From: Kocuria marina
GTDB lineage: Bacteria; Actinomycetota; Actinomycetes; Actinomycetales; Micrococcaceae
Length of the DNA: 50,350 nt
Assembly (NCBI RefSeq): GCF_000786655.1
Contig: NZ_JROM01000056.1
Coordinates: forward strand, 1 to 50,350
Reading direction: 5' to 3'
How positions within the stretch are numbered: position 1 is the first letter of the stretch; the number at the start of each line of letters is the position of its first letter. The position numbers and the translations under genes were made by a program. The notes under the pieces are model-generated. The model was not told where the DNA came from. It worked only from the letters and a program-made list of their open reading frames with translations, and made no database searches. Below, piece after piece: positions 36,599 to 45,187 of the stretch.

Positions 36599-36922
36599 TC
36601 AGCCCTCGACGGTGAGTTCACCCATCTCGTCCCAGCCGTCACCGTCGATCTGACGGGAGATGATGCGCGGGGTGCGGACGAGGTACTGCGGGAACTGCTC
36701 GGTCATGGTGGCGAAGTGCTCGGACTTCACGTGCGCCTCGGCGGCGTCGTCCTCGAAGGCCTCCACGAGCACGTACTCGCTGGGGTTGTCCAGGCTGCGG
36801 GACCAGTCGAACCACTTGTTGCCCGGCTCCTGACGGGTCGCGGCGGTGAAGTCCGCGACGATCTCGGGCCAGCGCTCGGCGTACTCGTCCTTGACCTCGA
36901 ACTTGACCACGATGAAGATCAT
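36599..36922 (-). CDS. ABM-domain (YgiN-like) monooxygenase
   Basis: 107 residues. MIFIVVKFEVKDEYAERWPE and ATRQEPGNKWFDWSRSLDNP with YVLVEAFEDDAAEAHVKSEHF form the antibiotic biosynthesis monooxygenase fold, a cofactor-free ferredoxin-like dimer that in YgiN oxidises quinols. ATG 36922 follows ACAGGAG. It is followed closely by the BadF-type kinase, but a functional link is not obvious. Confidence 0.87.
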   Translation of the reverse strand: MIFIVVKFEVKDEYAERWPEIVADFTAATRQEPGNKWFDWSRSLDNPSEYVLVEAFEDDAAEAHVKSEHFATMTEQFPQYLVRTPRIISRQIDGDGWDEMGELTVEG

Positions 36923-37071
36923 TGCGCTGCTCCTGTCCTGGGGTACCTGTCCTGGGGTGTGACACGTTCCGTGCCGGTTCCATGCCGTGCACCCAGCATA
37001 GGTCGGCGGCTCGCCGTCATGCGGCGTCACGGCGGCCGCGGGAGGAGCGGACGGTGGGCTAGCGTGCAGAC

Positions 37072-38433
37072 ATGAGTAGCGCACCTACACATCCGCCCGT
37101 CACGCACGAGCAGCGTGCCACCGCCCGCCGTGCCGTGGTCGCGTCCTCGATCGGCAACGCGCTCGAGTGGTTCGACATCATCGTCTACTCGTCCCTCGCG
37201 GTCGTGATCTCCGCCCTGTTCTTCGAGTCGGATTCGATCGGCCAGGTCACGGGCACCCTGCTGACGTTCGGTACGTTCGCGCTGTCCTACCTCATCCGCC
37301 CGCTCGGTGCCCTGGTGCTGGGTTCCTACGCGGATCGCCACGGCCGCCGCCCGGCCCTGACCATCACGATCGCCCTGATGATGCTCGGCACGCTCATCAT
37401 GCTGCTCGCCCCCACGGCGGCGGTCATCGGCCCCGCGGCAGCGCTGCTCATCCTGCTCGCCCGCCTGATCCAGGGGTTCTCCGCCGGTGGTGAGTTCGGC
37501 ACGGCCACCGCGTTCCTGATCGAGAACGCCCCGGACAAGCGCGCCTTCTACGGGTCGTGGCAGGTCGCGACCCAGGGCCTCGCGATCCTGCTGGCCTCCG
37601 GTTTCGGGTTCGCGCTGCACACCCTGCTGAGCCACGACGCGCTGTACTCGTGGGGTTGGCGCATCCCCTACCTCTTCGGCCTGCTCATCGGTCCCGTGGG
37701 CCTCTACATCCGCTTGCGCATGGACGAGACCCCGGACTTCCGGGCGTTGCAGGACGAGCGTGCGCGAGCGGCGTCGTCGCCCTCGGAGGGTACTGGCACG
37801 ACGACGACGCCGCCCCACCCGTCCCTCGGGCGCGGTCCCCTCGCGCAGACCATCGTCCACTCCGCCGGCCGGTGGCTCACGGCCGCGGGCGTGGTGGGCC
37901 TGGCGTCCATGTCCGTGTACACGATCCTGTTCATGCCCACGTACTCGATCCAGAACCTGGACCTGCCCTCGTGGGCCGCGTACCTGGGCGGTGTAGTGGC
38001 CGGTGCGGTGACCCTGGTGGGCTCCCCGTTCGTGGGGCACCTCGCGGACCGCGTGGGACCGGGGCGGGTCATGCTCGCGGCCTCCGCGGTGGGCATCGTG
38101 GTGGTGTACCCGCTGTTCCTGTGGTTGGTCGCGGTCCCGACCGTGGCCACCCTGACCATGGTGCAAGCGGTGCTGGGCGTGATCATGGCTCTGTACTTCG
38201 GCCCCATGCCCGCGCTGCTCACCGACATGTTCCCCACGCAGATCCGCACCACGGGAATGTCCGTGGCCTACAACCTGGGCGTCACGGTGTTCGGGGGATT
38301 CGCACCCCTCGTGCTCGCGTGGCTCGTGAGCTCCACCGGCTCCCTGACCTCACCGAGCATCTACTACGCGGCAGTCGCGGCCCTGTCCCTGGTGTGCCTG
38401 CTGATCGCGCGCAAGCGGTTCGCGGTGCGGTGA
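37072..38433 (+). CDS. MHS-family MFS transporter (metabolite:H+ symporter)
   Basis: 453 residues, 12 membrane segments. VVASSIGNALEWFDIIVYSSLA at the first helix and GSYADRHGRRPALTITI with FSAGGEFGTATAFLIENAP are hallmarks of the MHS group (citrate, shikimate, proline/betaine carriers). A Ser/Thr-rich loop at residues 225-250 precedes the second half. MPALLTDMFPTQIRTTGMSVAYNL is the matching late motif. It is divergent from the ABM gene over about 150 bp. Its intact sequence shows what is missing from the relics at 15.2-17.5 kb. Confidence 0.9.
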   Translation: MSSAPTHPPVTHEQRATARRAVVASSIGNALEWFDIIVYSSLAVVISALFFESDSIGQVTGTLLTFGTFALSYLIRPLGALVLGSYADRHGRRPALTITIALMMLGTLIMLLAPTAAVIGPAAALLILLARLIQGFSAGGEFGTATAFLIENAPDKRAFYGSWQVATQGLAILLASGFGFALHTLLSHDALYSWGWRIPYLFGLLIGPVGLYIRLRMDETPDFRALQDERARAASSPSEGTGTTTTPPHPSLGRGPLAQTIVHSAGRWLTAAGVVGLASMSVYTILFMPTYSIQNLDLPSWAAYLGGVVAGAVTLVGSPFVGHLADRVGPGRVMLAASAVGIVVVYPLFLWLVAVPTVATLTMVQAVLGVIMALYFGPMPALLTDMFPTQIRTTGMSVAYNLGVTVFGGFAPLVLAWLVSSTGSLTSPSIYYAAVAALSLVCLLIARKRFAVR

Positions 38434-38610
38434 GCGGGACCCACCCCAGCCCCTGCTTTAGCTGAGTAAAAACGAGATTCGGTGCCCCGAAGCTGATTTT
38501 GCTCCACTGATGCAGGGGTAGTGGGGCGGGAAGCAATGCAGGGGTGGCGGGGCGGATGAGGCGGAGTGCACGACGAGTGCCGTTGCCGGCGGTGGGGCGG
38601 GCAGACGAAA

Positions 38611-38638
38611 GGCCCCCGTCGTGTTCACGACGAGGGCC
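38611..38638 (-). terminator. Hairpin after the CsbD gene
   Basis: A 13-bp stem with one mismatch (38611-38623 with 38626-38638) and a 2-nt loop, 29 bp past the CsbD stop. It lies in the 234-bp convergent gap 38434-38667, in which nothing else was recognised. Confidence 0.75.
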
Positions 38639-38667
38639 CTCCGGTCGAAAGGTGGCGGGTGCGGATC

Positions 38668-38859
38668 TCAGCCCAGCCCGTCCTTCAGATTCTTACCGGC
38701 GTCTTTGATGTTCTCCACGGACTGCTTGGCGCCACCGGAAGCTTTCTCCCCGGCACCCTCAGCTTGCAGATCTGCGTTGTCCGTGGCGTCACCAAGCTTT
38801 TCCTTGGCGGAACCGGAAGCCTTTTCCGCAGCATTACTGATTTTGTCACCGAGTCCCAT
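38668..38859 (-). CDS. CsbD-like stress protein
   Basis: 63 residues, strongly charged and Ala/Gly-rich without hydrophobic core: MGLGDKISNAAEKASGSAKE, then KLGDATDNADLQAEG and SVENIKDAGKNLKDGLG. This is the CsbD layout (internal GxAKEKxGxxTxxxxLQxEG). In Bacillus the founding member is controlled by sigma-B; the biochemical role is unknown. GGAAGGA precedes ATG 38859, and a terminator follows. The 213 bp upstream (38860-39072) contain no recognisable gene. Confidence 0.88.
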   Translation of the reverse strand: MGLGDKISNAAEKASGSAKEKLGDATDNADLQAEGAGEKASGGAKQSVENIKDAGKNLKDGLG

Positions 38860-39072
38860 AGGCACTTCCTTCCGTGGAGCGAACGGGTCCTCATAATCTA
38901 GACCCGTCGTCCCGGCCGGGGGAAGACATGGTGCGGAACAATTTCCTGGGAGCACCCGCGTCAAAGCTTCCCGGAGATACAGCCCCGCGGGCCCGGGCGA
39001 CTCACCGGAACCGCGGTGTCCGCCGAACCAGGGGACTACGCCTAGCCAACGGACTATGCCGGCCCGAGATAC

Positions 39073-40035
39073 TCACTGGTACGAGACGAACCACGGCTTG
39101 GGCGTCAACTCGAAGGTCTGCTTGGGGGTGAACGTGGGGGTGTCCTCGTCGTAGAAGTTCTTCCAGGCCATGCGGATCCCCCGGGGCAGTTCGTGCTGCA
39201 GGGCGTCCCACGTGGACATCTTCAGGTCCGGGGTGCCGTGCCCGTCCGCGTGCAGGAGGAACGCGAGCTCGGGGTGGTCCGTCTTGATGGCCTCACGGTT
39301 CTGGATCATGGGCATGGAGAACTGGTGCAGGATCAGGGTCTTCTGGGGCAGACCGTTCTCGGCCGTGAGCCGGGCGAGCCACTGCGTGGTCTCGTTGATC
39401 TCCTGCGCGCTCACGGACCCGATCTGCTGCAGCGGGTACTGCCCGGGCCCCAGCCGCCACTCGGGGTCCAGGGCCAGGCCCACGTTGGGCCGCTTGAGCA
39501 GTTCCTCGTACCGCTTGGCCTGGGACAGGAAGTCCGAGCGGCCGGGCTGCAGGTCCAGGACCACGTAGATACCGTGCTTCTGCGCGGCCTCGATGTACGG
39601 CATGAGGTGCTCCACGGGAGCCTCGTTGGAGAAGTCGCCGTCCGGCCCCGGGTCGGAGGACGCGGTGGTCGCGATGATCTCGAACGCCGGGATCACCTTC
39701 TCCTGGCTGTAGGGCTCGTACTGCTCGGCCAGCTCGATCGCCCGCTCGGCGGATTCCTCCGGCCCCTGCTCACCCAGTGCGCCCAGCCCCGGGGTCCCCG
39801 GGTGTCCGTAGAGCGCCACGAACCTGCGCTCGGGGAACAGGGTGGTGCCCCCGCCGATCAGCTCGGGTGGCTGGGTGGGCGTGGGTGTCGCGCTGGGCTG
39901 TTCGGTCGCGGTGGACGACGTCGCTGCGGTGCCGCTCGCGGCGTCGTCACCCCCCGCGTCGCCGCCGGAACCGCAACCGGTGAGCAGCAGCATGGCGCAG
40001 AGGGCGGAGACAACGGCGGGGGCGGCGGAACGCAT
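39073..40035 (-). CDS. Secreted lipoprotein of unknown function
   Basis: 320 residues. The signal peptide ends in a lipobox, LLLTGC, with Cys21 as the lipidated residue, followed by a Gly/Asp/Ser/Thr/Pro linker to about residue 60. The remaining domain (RRFVALYGHPGTPGLGALGE, VIPAFEIIATTASSDPGPDG, GIYVVLDLQPGRSDF, NVGLALDPEWRL, KTLILHQFSMPMI, HADGHGTPDLKM) looks like a complete TIM-barrel-like fold with several acidic residues at strand ends, perhaps a glycan-related enzyme, but I do not recognise the family. Anchored on the outer face of the membrane. Confidence 0.8.
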   Translation of the reverse strand: MRSAAPAVVSALCAMLLLTGCGSGGDAGGDDAASGTAATSSTATEQPSATPTPTQPPELIGGGTTLFPERRFVALYGHPGTPGLGALGEQGPEESAERAIELAEQYEPYSQEKVIPAFEIIATTASSDPGPDGDFSNEAPVEHLMPYIEAAQKHGIYVVLDLQPGRSDFLSQAKRYEELLKRPNVGLALDPEWRLGPGQYPLQQIGSVSAQEINETTQWLARLTAENGLPQKTLILHQFSMPMIQNREAIKTDHPELAFLLHADGHGTPDLKMSTWDALQHELPRGIRMAWKNFYDEDTPTFTPKQTFELTPKPWFVSYQ

Positions 40036-40155
40036 GGTGCGTGACCTCGATCGGTAGGGGGAACGCGGGGGAGCGGGACTGCTGGTTCCACCGTACGTGT
40101 TCGCGGGCGCGGACGCCCGGAATTCCGGGGCGCGCGGGACCGCCCGGCGGTGCGC

Positions 40156-40623
40156 TCAGCCCAGTGCGATGCGCTGCAGCAGCTCCAGCAGGGTGGCCCG
40201 TTCGTCCTCGCTCAGGGGTGACAGCGTCCGGTCGGTGCACCGGTCCACCGCGGCGCGCGCTCGCCGGTAGAGCTCGCGGCCCTCGTCCGTGGGCTCGATG
40301 AGCTTGGAGCGGCGATCACTGGGGTCGGTGCGCCGCACCACGGCCCCCCGCCGCTCGAGGGAATCCACGATCAGCACGATCTGGCTGGGGTCCAGGACCA
40401 GGTACCTGCTCAGGTCCCGCTGGGACGGGTGCAGGTCAGAACACACGAGGGACAGCGCGGAGTAGTGGCGCACCTTCAGGTCCAGTTCCCCCAGGGCCCG
40501 GTTGGCGGACGCGGAACCCAGGGAACTCGCGCGGGCCATGAGGAACACCGGCTCGCTCGCGAGGTCACTCGTCCTCAGGTCCGGCGCCGGGTCCAGGGCG
40601 TCCTGCGGAAGGGGGGTGGTCAT
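40156..40623 (-). CDS. MarR-family transcriptional regulator
   Basis: 155 residues. The winged helix is LHPSQRDLSRYLVLDPSQIVLIVDSLERRG, with the wing VVRRTDPSDRRSKLIEPTDEG, a MarR hallmark. It is divergent from the catabolic operon starting at 40806, and a TTGA-N5-TCAA palindrome lies between them, so it most likely represses that operon and responds to a substrate or CoA ester. The ribosome site before ATG 40623 is weak. Confidence 0.88.
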   Translation of the reverse strand: MTTPLPQDALDPAPDLRTSDLASEPVFLMARASSLGSASANRALGELDLKVRHYSALSLVCSDLHPSQRDLSRYLVLDPSQIVLIVDSLERRGAVVRRTDPSDRRSKLIEPTDEGRELYRRARAAVDRCTDRTLSPLSEDERATLLELLQRIALG

Positions 40624-40717
40624 GTCGCTGCTCCTGGGTGTCGTGTCGTGGCGTGCTCCGCGCGGTGGGCGGGGGTGGGGCCGTCCACCGAAGTACCGTC
40701 ATGGATAATCTTAACCG

Positions 40718-40730
40718 TTGACAATCTCAA
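40718..40730. promoter_or_regulatory. Putative MarR operator TTGA-N5-TCAA
   Basis: TTGACAATCTCAA is an inverted repeat matching the usual MarR half-sites, inside an AT-rich patch (40705-40737). The TTGACA within it could also be a -35 box for the operon, in which case repressor and polymerase would compete. Confidence 0.5.
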
Positions 40731-40805
40731 TTAAATACGGTCCCATGGAGGAAACACACGGTGACGCCCATCACCGCCGGAGTAGAACCCCAGAAGGAGC
40801 ATGTC

Positions 40806-41741
40806 ATGACCGCCACCCCCCTCGAAGGAAAAGTCGCCATCGTCACGGGCTCCGGTCAGGGGCTCGGGCTGGCCTACGCCCAGACCCTGGCCCGGTACGG
40901 TGCCGCCGTGGTGATCAACGACGTCAACCAGGAGACCGCGGACGCCGCCGTGGAGTCCATCACCTCGCAGGGCGGCAAGGCCGTGGCCGTCGTCGCCCCC
41001 GTGGGTGACACGGAGGCGGCCACCGCGCTCGTGCAGGGAGCCGTGGAGGCCTTCGGTCACCTCGACATCCTGGTCAACAACGCCGGTGTGCTGCGGGACA
41101 AGTCCCTGCTCAAGATGACCGACGAGGACTTCGACGTGGTCATCAAGGTCCACCTGCGCGGCACCTTCACGTGCTCGCGCGAGGCGTACCGCTACTTCAA
41201 GGAGAACGGTGTGGCCGGGCGGATCATCGCGATCGGTTCGTCCACCGGCCAGTACGGCAACTTCGGTCAGACCAACTACGCCGCCGCCAAGGCCGGCATC
41301 GTGGGCATGATCCGCACGTTCGCGCTCGAGATGAAGAAGGCCGGCGTGACCGCCAACGCGGTGATCCCCGTGGCCGCCACGGCCATGACCAAGACCGTCC
41401 CGTTCTTCCAGAAGGCCGTGGAGGCGGACGAGCGCGGCGAGGCCATGCCGGCGTTCTTCCGCCACGAGCTGGGCTTCGGCACCGCGGAGGACGTCGCGGG
41501 TCTGATCACGTGGCTCGCGTCCGACGACGCCGCGGACGTCTCCGGCCAGGCGATCGGCGCCGGCGGGGACCGGTTGCAGCTGTTCAGCCACCCCACCCCG
41601 CTCGTGACCGAGTACCGCGAAGGCGGGTGGACGTACGAGGCGCTCGCGGAGCAGGCCAAGGGCCTGTTCGAGGGCAACTGGCAGACGGTCGGTGAGATGA
41701 TCCCCGAGCTCCCGGCGGACATGCGCCCCGAGCAGCGCTGA
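40806..41741 (+). CDS. Short-chain dehydrogenase/reductase (3-hydroxyacyl-CoA dehydrogenase-like)
   Basis: 311 residues. The NAD(P) motif is VTGSGQGLGLAYA, then NNAGVLRD, and the catalytic Ser-Tyr-Lys is in IGSSTGQYGNFGQTNYAAAK. The layout and the C-terminal extension of ~60 residues resemble the dehydrogenase part of peroxisomal multifunctional enzyme type 2, which oxidises (3R)-hydroxyacyl-CoA. That agrees with the MaoC-type hydratase in the same operon. ATG 40806 follows AAGGAG by 6 nt; a GTG at 40761 is in frame but has no ribosome site. Confidence 0.88.
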   Translation: MTATPLEGKVAIVTGSGQGLGLAYAQTLARYGAAVVINDVNQETADAAVESITSQGGKAVAVVAPVGDTEAATALVQGAVEAFGHLDILVNNAGVLRDKSLLKMTDEDFDVVIKVHLRGTFTCSREAYRYFKENGVAGRIIAIGSSTGQYGNFGQTNYAAAKAGIVGMIRTFALEMKKAGVTANAVIPVAATAMTKTVPFFQKAVEADERGEAMPAFFRHELGFGTAEDVAGLITWLASDDAADVSGQAIGAGGDRLQLFSHPTPLVTEYREGGWTYEALAEQAKGLFEGNWQTVGEMIPELPADMRPEQR

Positions 41742-41771
41742 TCCTCGTACCCACCAGGCAAGAGGACCGGA

Positions 41772-42755
41772 ATGCGGTATGAATTCGGGGCCGAGCTGGC
41801 CCAGCGGGACGGCATCGACGTGCACGTCCACATCGAGTGCTCGGACCACGGGCACGCATCCCTGCCCGCGGCACTCACGGAGGCCTCGGCAAAGTACTTC
41901 AAGTCCGAGGACCGTTCGCCCACGCTGGACACGATCGCCGAGCGGTACCGGGAGTGGAACCTCGCGGCCGTGGTCTTCACCGTGGACGCGACCACCGCGC
42001 TGGGTCACGAGCCCAACTCGATCGAGGAGATCGCGGAAGGGGCGGCCCGCAACAACGACGTGCTGATCCCGTTCGGCTCCGTGGATCCGCTCCAGGTCCC
42101 CCGGGCCGTGGAGCGGGCCACGCAGTTGGTCGAGGAGTACGGGGTCAAGGGCTTCAAGTTCCATCCGTCCCTGCAGGGCTTCGACCCCTCGGACCAGGTG
42201 TACTACCCGATCTACGAGGCCATCCAGGAACTCGGTGTCCCCGCCCTGTTCCACACCGGCCAGAACGGGATGGGTGCGGGGCTCCCGGGCGGTTACGGCA
42301 TCAAGCTGGCGTACTCCAACCCGCTGTTGCTGGACGCCGTGGCCGCGGACTTCCCCGAGTTGCAGGTCATCATGGCCCACCCCTCGGTGCCGTGGCAGGA
42401 CGAGGCCAACTCGATCGCCACCCACAAAGCGAACGTGTGGATCGACCTGTCCGGGTGGTCGCCCAAGTACTTCCCGGAGTCCCTGGTGCGAGCGTCCAAC
42501 GCGATGCTCCAGGACAAGGTGCTCTTCGGCACCGACTACCCGCTGATCACCCCGCAGAAGTGGCTCGTCGCCTTCGAGCAGCAGCGCTTCAAGGACGAGG
42601 TCAAGCCCAAGATCCTCAAGGGCAACGCCCTGCGGCTCTTCGGCCTGGGGGAACTCGAGGGGACGTACGAGCCGAGCGAGGGCGGCGTCGTCGCCGCGGC
42701 AAAGAACTACGCGGCGGAGAAGGCCGCGCAGATGCAGAAGGTGGAGCGGGCATGA
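41772..42755 (+). CDS. Amidohydrolase family 2 protein (metal-dependent hydrolase/decarboxylase)
   Basis: 327 residues of the TIM-barrel amidohydrolase-2 family (ACMS decarboxylase, gamma-resorcylate decarboxylase, 4-oxalomesaconate hydratase). DVHVHIE is the metal HxH, VKGFKFHPSLQGFDP, ALFHTGQ and VIMAHPSVPWQDEA follow, and the final Asp is in FGTDYPLI. It probably cleaves or decarboxylates an acyl intermediate of the pathway; the reaction is unknown. Its stop overlaps the next start by 4 bp (ATGA). Confidence 0.85.
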   Translation: MRYEFGAELAQRDGIDVHVHIECSDHGHASLPAALTEASAKYFKSEDRSPTLDTIAERYREWNLAAVVFTVDATTALGHEPNSIEEIAEGAARNNDVLIPFGSVDPLQVPRAVERATQLVEEYGVKGFKFHPSLQGFDPSDQVYYPIYEAIQELGVPALFHTGQNGMGAGLPGGYGIKLAYSNPLLLDAVAADFPELQVIMAHPSVPWQDEANSIATHKANVWIDLSGWSPKYFPESLVRASNAMLQDKVLFGTDYPLITPQKWLVAFEQQRFKDEVKPKILKGNALRLFGLGELEGTYEPSEGGVVAAAKNYAAEKAAQMQKVERA

Positions 42756-43921
42756 GCGAGCTGTACCCGGACTGCGATCCGTACGGCGTCGCCGACCGGC
42801 TGAGCGAGGCCGAGCGCGCGCCCATCCTGCGGTTGCGCATGGTGCTCGAGGACGAGATCTCACCACTGCTGGCCGAGTACTGGGAGAAGGGCGAGTTCCC
42901 CTACCAGATCGCGCCGTCCCTGCACGGGCTCAACCTGATGACCCCGAACGAGATCGACGGGGAGCCGCGCTCGCTGTACCACGGGTTCCGGATCTTCGAG
43001 CTGGCCCGCACGGACGCGTCGATGGCAACGTTCTACACGGCGCAGGCGGGCCTGTTTCGCACCACGTGCCGCGTGGGAGCGTCCCCGGAGCAGTTCGCCG
43101 AGCTGGACCCCAAGATCACGAGCTTCGAGACCACCGGTGTGTTCTGCCTGACCGAACCGGATCACGGTTCGGACATTGCCGGCGGGCTGGCCACCACGGC
43201 CGAACGCCAGGGTGACGAGTGGATCCTCAACGGCGCCAAGCGCTGGATCGGTGGCGCGCTCACCGCCGATTACCTGGCCGTTTTCGCCCGCGACGTGGCC
43301 GACGGTCAGGTCAAGGCGTTCCTCGTGGACCGCGAGGCAACCGGGGTGACGCTGGAGAAGATTTACGGGAAGACCGCCCTGCGCATGATGCAGAACGCGG
43401 ACATCACCCTTGAGAACGTGTGCGTTCCCGAGGCGCAGCGGCTGCAGAACTGCAACTCGTTCAAGGATGTCGCGGCCATGTTGCGCGTGATGCGCTCGGA
43501 CGTCGCGTGGATCGCCACCGGCATCCAGGCCGGCGCATACGAAGCTGCGCTGCGCTACGTGCGTTCCCGCGAACAGTTCGGCAAGTCGCTGGGCAGTTTC
43601 CAGCTCGTGCAGGAGAAGCTCGCGCGCATGCTCGGCAACGTCACGGCGTCCCTGTCGATGGTCTCTGACCTCGCCGAGAAGCAGGATCGCGGCGAGTACC
43701 GGGACGAGGATTCCGCGCTCGCCAAGATGTGGATCGCACTGCGCATGCGCGAGACCGTGGCCCTGGCCCGCGAGGTGGTCGGCGGCAACGGGATCACGCT
43801 CGCGACCGACGTCGCCCGCTTCCACGCGGACGCCGAGGCCGTCTATTCCTACGAAGGCACCCACGAGATCAACGCGCTCGTGGTCGGCCGTTCCATCACC
43901 GGCAAGTCAGCTTTCGCCTGA
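42752..43921 (+). CDS. Acyl-CoA dehydrogenase
   Basis: 389 residues with the three-domain ACAD fold. FCLTEPDHGSDIAGG and WILNGAKRWIGG bind FAD and substrate, and Glu368 in YSYEGTHEINALVVGR is at the base position of the glutaryl-CoA and isovaleryl groups. An Arg after FYTAQAGLF sits near the place where GCDH holds a free carboxylate, so a dicarboxylyl-CoA is possible. It introduces a double bond alpha-beta to the thioester. ATG 42752 overlaps the amidohydrolase stop. Confidence 0.9.
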   Translation: MSELYPDCDPYGVADRLSEAERAPILRLRMVLEDEISPLLAEYWEKGEFPYQIAPSLHGLNLMTPNEIDGEPRSLYHGFRIFELARTDASMATFYTAQAGLFRTTCRVGASPEQFAELDPKITSFETTGVFCLTEPDHGSDIAGGLATTAERQGDEWILNGAKRWIGGALTADYLAVFARDVADGQVKAFLVDREATGVTLEKIYGKTALRMMQNADITLENVCVPEAQRLQNCNSFKDVAAMLRVMRSDVAWIATGIQAGAYEAALRYVRSREQFGKSLGSFQLVQEKLARMLGNVTASLSMVSDLAEKQDRGEYRDEDSALAKMWIALRMRETVALAREVVGGNGITLATDVARFHADAEAVYSYEGTHEINALVVGRSITGKSAFA

Positions 43922-43985
43922 TTCGCCGACGACGCCGCTCGCACCGTTGTGCGCGTCTCTGACTCACTATTGCAAGGAGAATGTC

Positions 43986-44447
43986 ATGACCGCCAAGACC
44001 GTAGTTTCCTTCGCCGACGTTGCCGATCTCGCCGGCAAGGACCTGGGCTTTTCCGAGTGGCGCGAGATCACCCAGGACCAGGTGAACCTCTTCGCGGACG
44101 CCACCGACGACCACCAGTGGATCCACACCGATCCGGAAAAGGCCGCATCCGGGCCGTTCGGCGCGCCGATCGCGCACGGTTTCCTGACCCTGTCGCTGCT
44201 GATCCCCATGTGGTCCGAGCTCTTCGACGTGTCCGACGTGCAGACCAAGGTCAATTACGGCCTGGACAAGGTCCGCTTCACCTCCCCCGTGAAGGTGGGC
44301 TCGCGCGTGCGCATGACCGTGACCATCACGGAGGTCTCCGAGGTCAAGGGCAACGGCCTGCACCTGGTGGCCGATGCGACCATTGAGATCGAGGGCGAAG
44401 AGCGTCCCGCCGTGGTGGCACGCTTCCTGAACCGCTTCTACAAGTAA
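43986..44447 (+). CDS. MaoC-like (R)-enoyl-CoA hydratase
   Basis: 153 residues of the hotdog fold. The hydratase-2 motif with catalytic Asp and His is ATDDHQWIHTDPEKA, followed by GPFGAPIAHGFLTLSLL, the family signature. It would add water to the enoyl-CoA made by the acyl-CoA dehydrogenase, giving an (R)-3-hydroxyacyl-CoA for the SDR. AAGGAG lies 6 nt before ATG 43986. Confidence 0.91.
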   Translation: MTAKTVVSFADVADLAGKDLGFSEWREITQDQVNLFADATDDHQWIHTDPEKAASGPFGAPIAHGFLTLSLLIPMWSELFDVSDVQTKVNYGLDKVRFTSPVKVGSRVRMTVTITEVSEVKGNGLHLVADATIEIEGEERPAVVARFLNRFYK

Positions 44448-44495
44448 GCGTTCTTCGGTTCTCGTGCTTCGGGGAGGACGCGAGAGAATGGACGC

Positions 44496-45110
44496 ATGAC
44501 CGAGAGCAGATCTTCACTTCCTCCGCCGACCGGCCCCCGCTCCCCGGCGGGCTCGATTGCCCTGGTCGTCCGGTGGCTCGCGCCGCTGTCCGCGCTGCTC
44601 ACGGTTCTGTTCGCCGACACCGCGGGCGCCGCCGTGATGATGCTGGTGTGCCTGGCCACCACGATCATGTGGCGGGCCCGGCTGCCGGCGGCACTGGAGG
44701 TGACCACCAATCTGGTGCTGCTGGTCGCGGCGTGGAGCTCGGTGTTCCTCCTCTACGAGCGGCTCGCTCACTGGGACCTGGTGGTGCACTGTGCGGCGAC
44801 CGCCGTGCTGGCCGAACTCGCATTCCGGGCCCTCGAGCGCTGGGGTCGGCTTCGGGCCCCCAGCGCTGTGGCTCACGTTACGGTGGTCACCGGTTTGGGC
44901 GCCGTGCTGGCCCTGCTCTGGGAGTTCGTGGAGTTCGCGGGCTACGCCCTCGTGGACCCGCGTGTGGAGGTGGGCTACTTGGACACCATGGGGGACCTCG
45001 CTGCCGGTTGCGTGGGCTCCCTGGTCATCGGGGCTCTGGGCTACTGGGCACGGCAGAGAGAGGGGACGCCGGCGCGCGTGCCCGCCGGTGCCGCCGAGGA
45101 AACACGATAA
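44496..45110 (+). CDS. Small multi-pass membrane protein (DUF2238/YjdF-like)
   Basis: 204 residues with about five membrane helices. WDLVVHCAATAVLAELAF and LLWEFVEFAGYALVDPRVEV, then GYLDTMGDLAAGCVGSLVIG carry the conserved His, Trp-Glu and Asp-Thr-x-x-Asp-Leu pattern of YjdF-type membrane proteins, whose function is unknown. It lies between the catabolic operon and the convergent pigment genes. ATG 44496 is the likely start. Confidence 0.7.
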   Translation: MTESRSSLPPPTGPRSPAGSIALVVRWLAPLSALLTVLFADTAGAAVMMLVCLATTIMWRARLPAALEVTTNLVLLVAAWSSVFLLYERLAHWDLVVHCAATAVLAELAFRALERWGRLRAPSAVAHVTVVTGLGAVLALLWEFVEFAGYALVDPRVEVGYLDTMGDLAAGCVGSLVIGALGYWARQREGTPARVPAGAAEETR

Positions 45111-45187
45111 GCGAAGTTCTGGGCCGATCCGTGCGCACTATCCGTGCAGACCGCAACGAGCGATTTGGTGCCCGAAGCACGCCCCGG

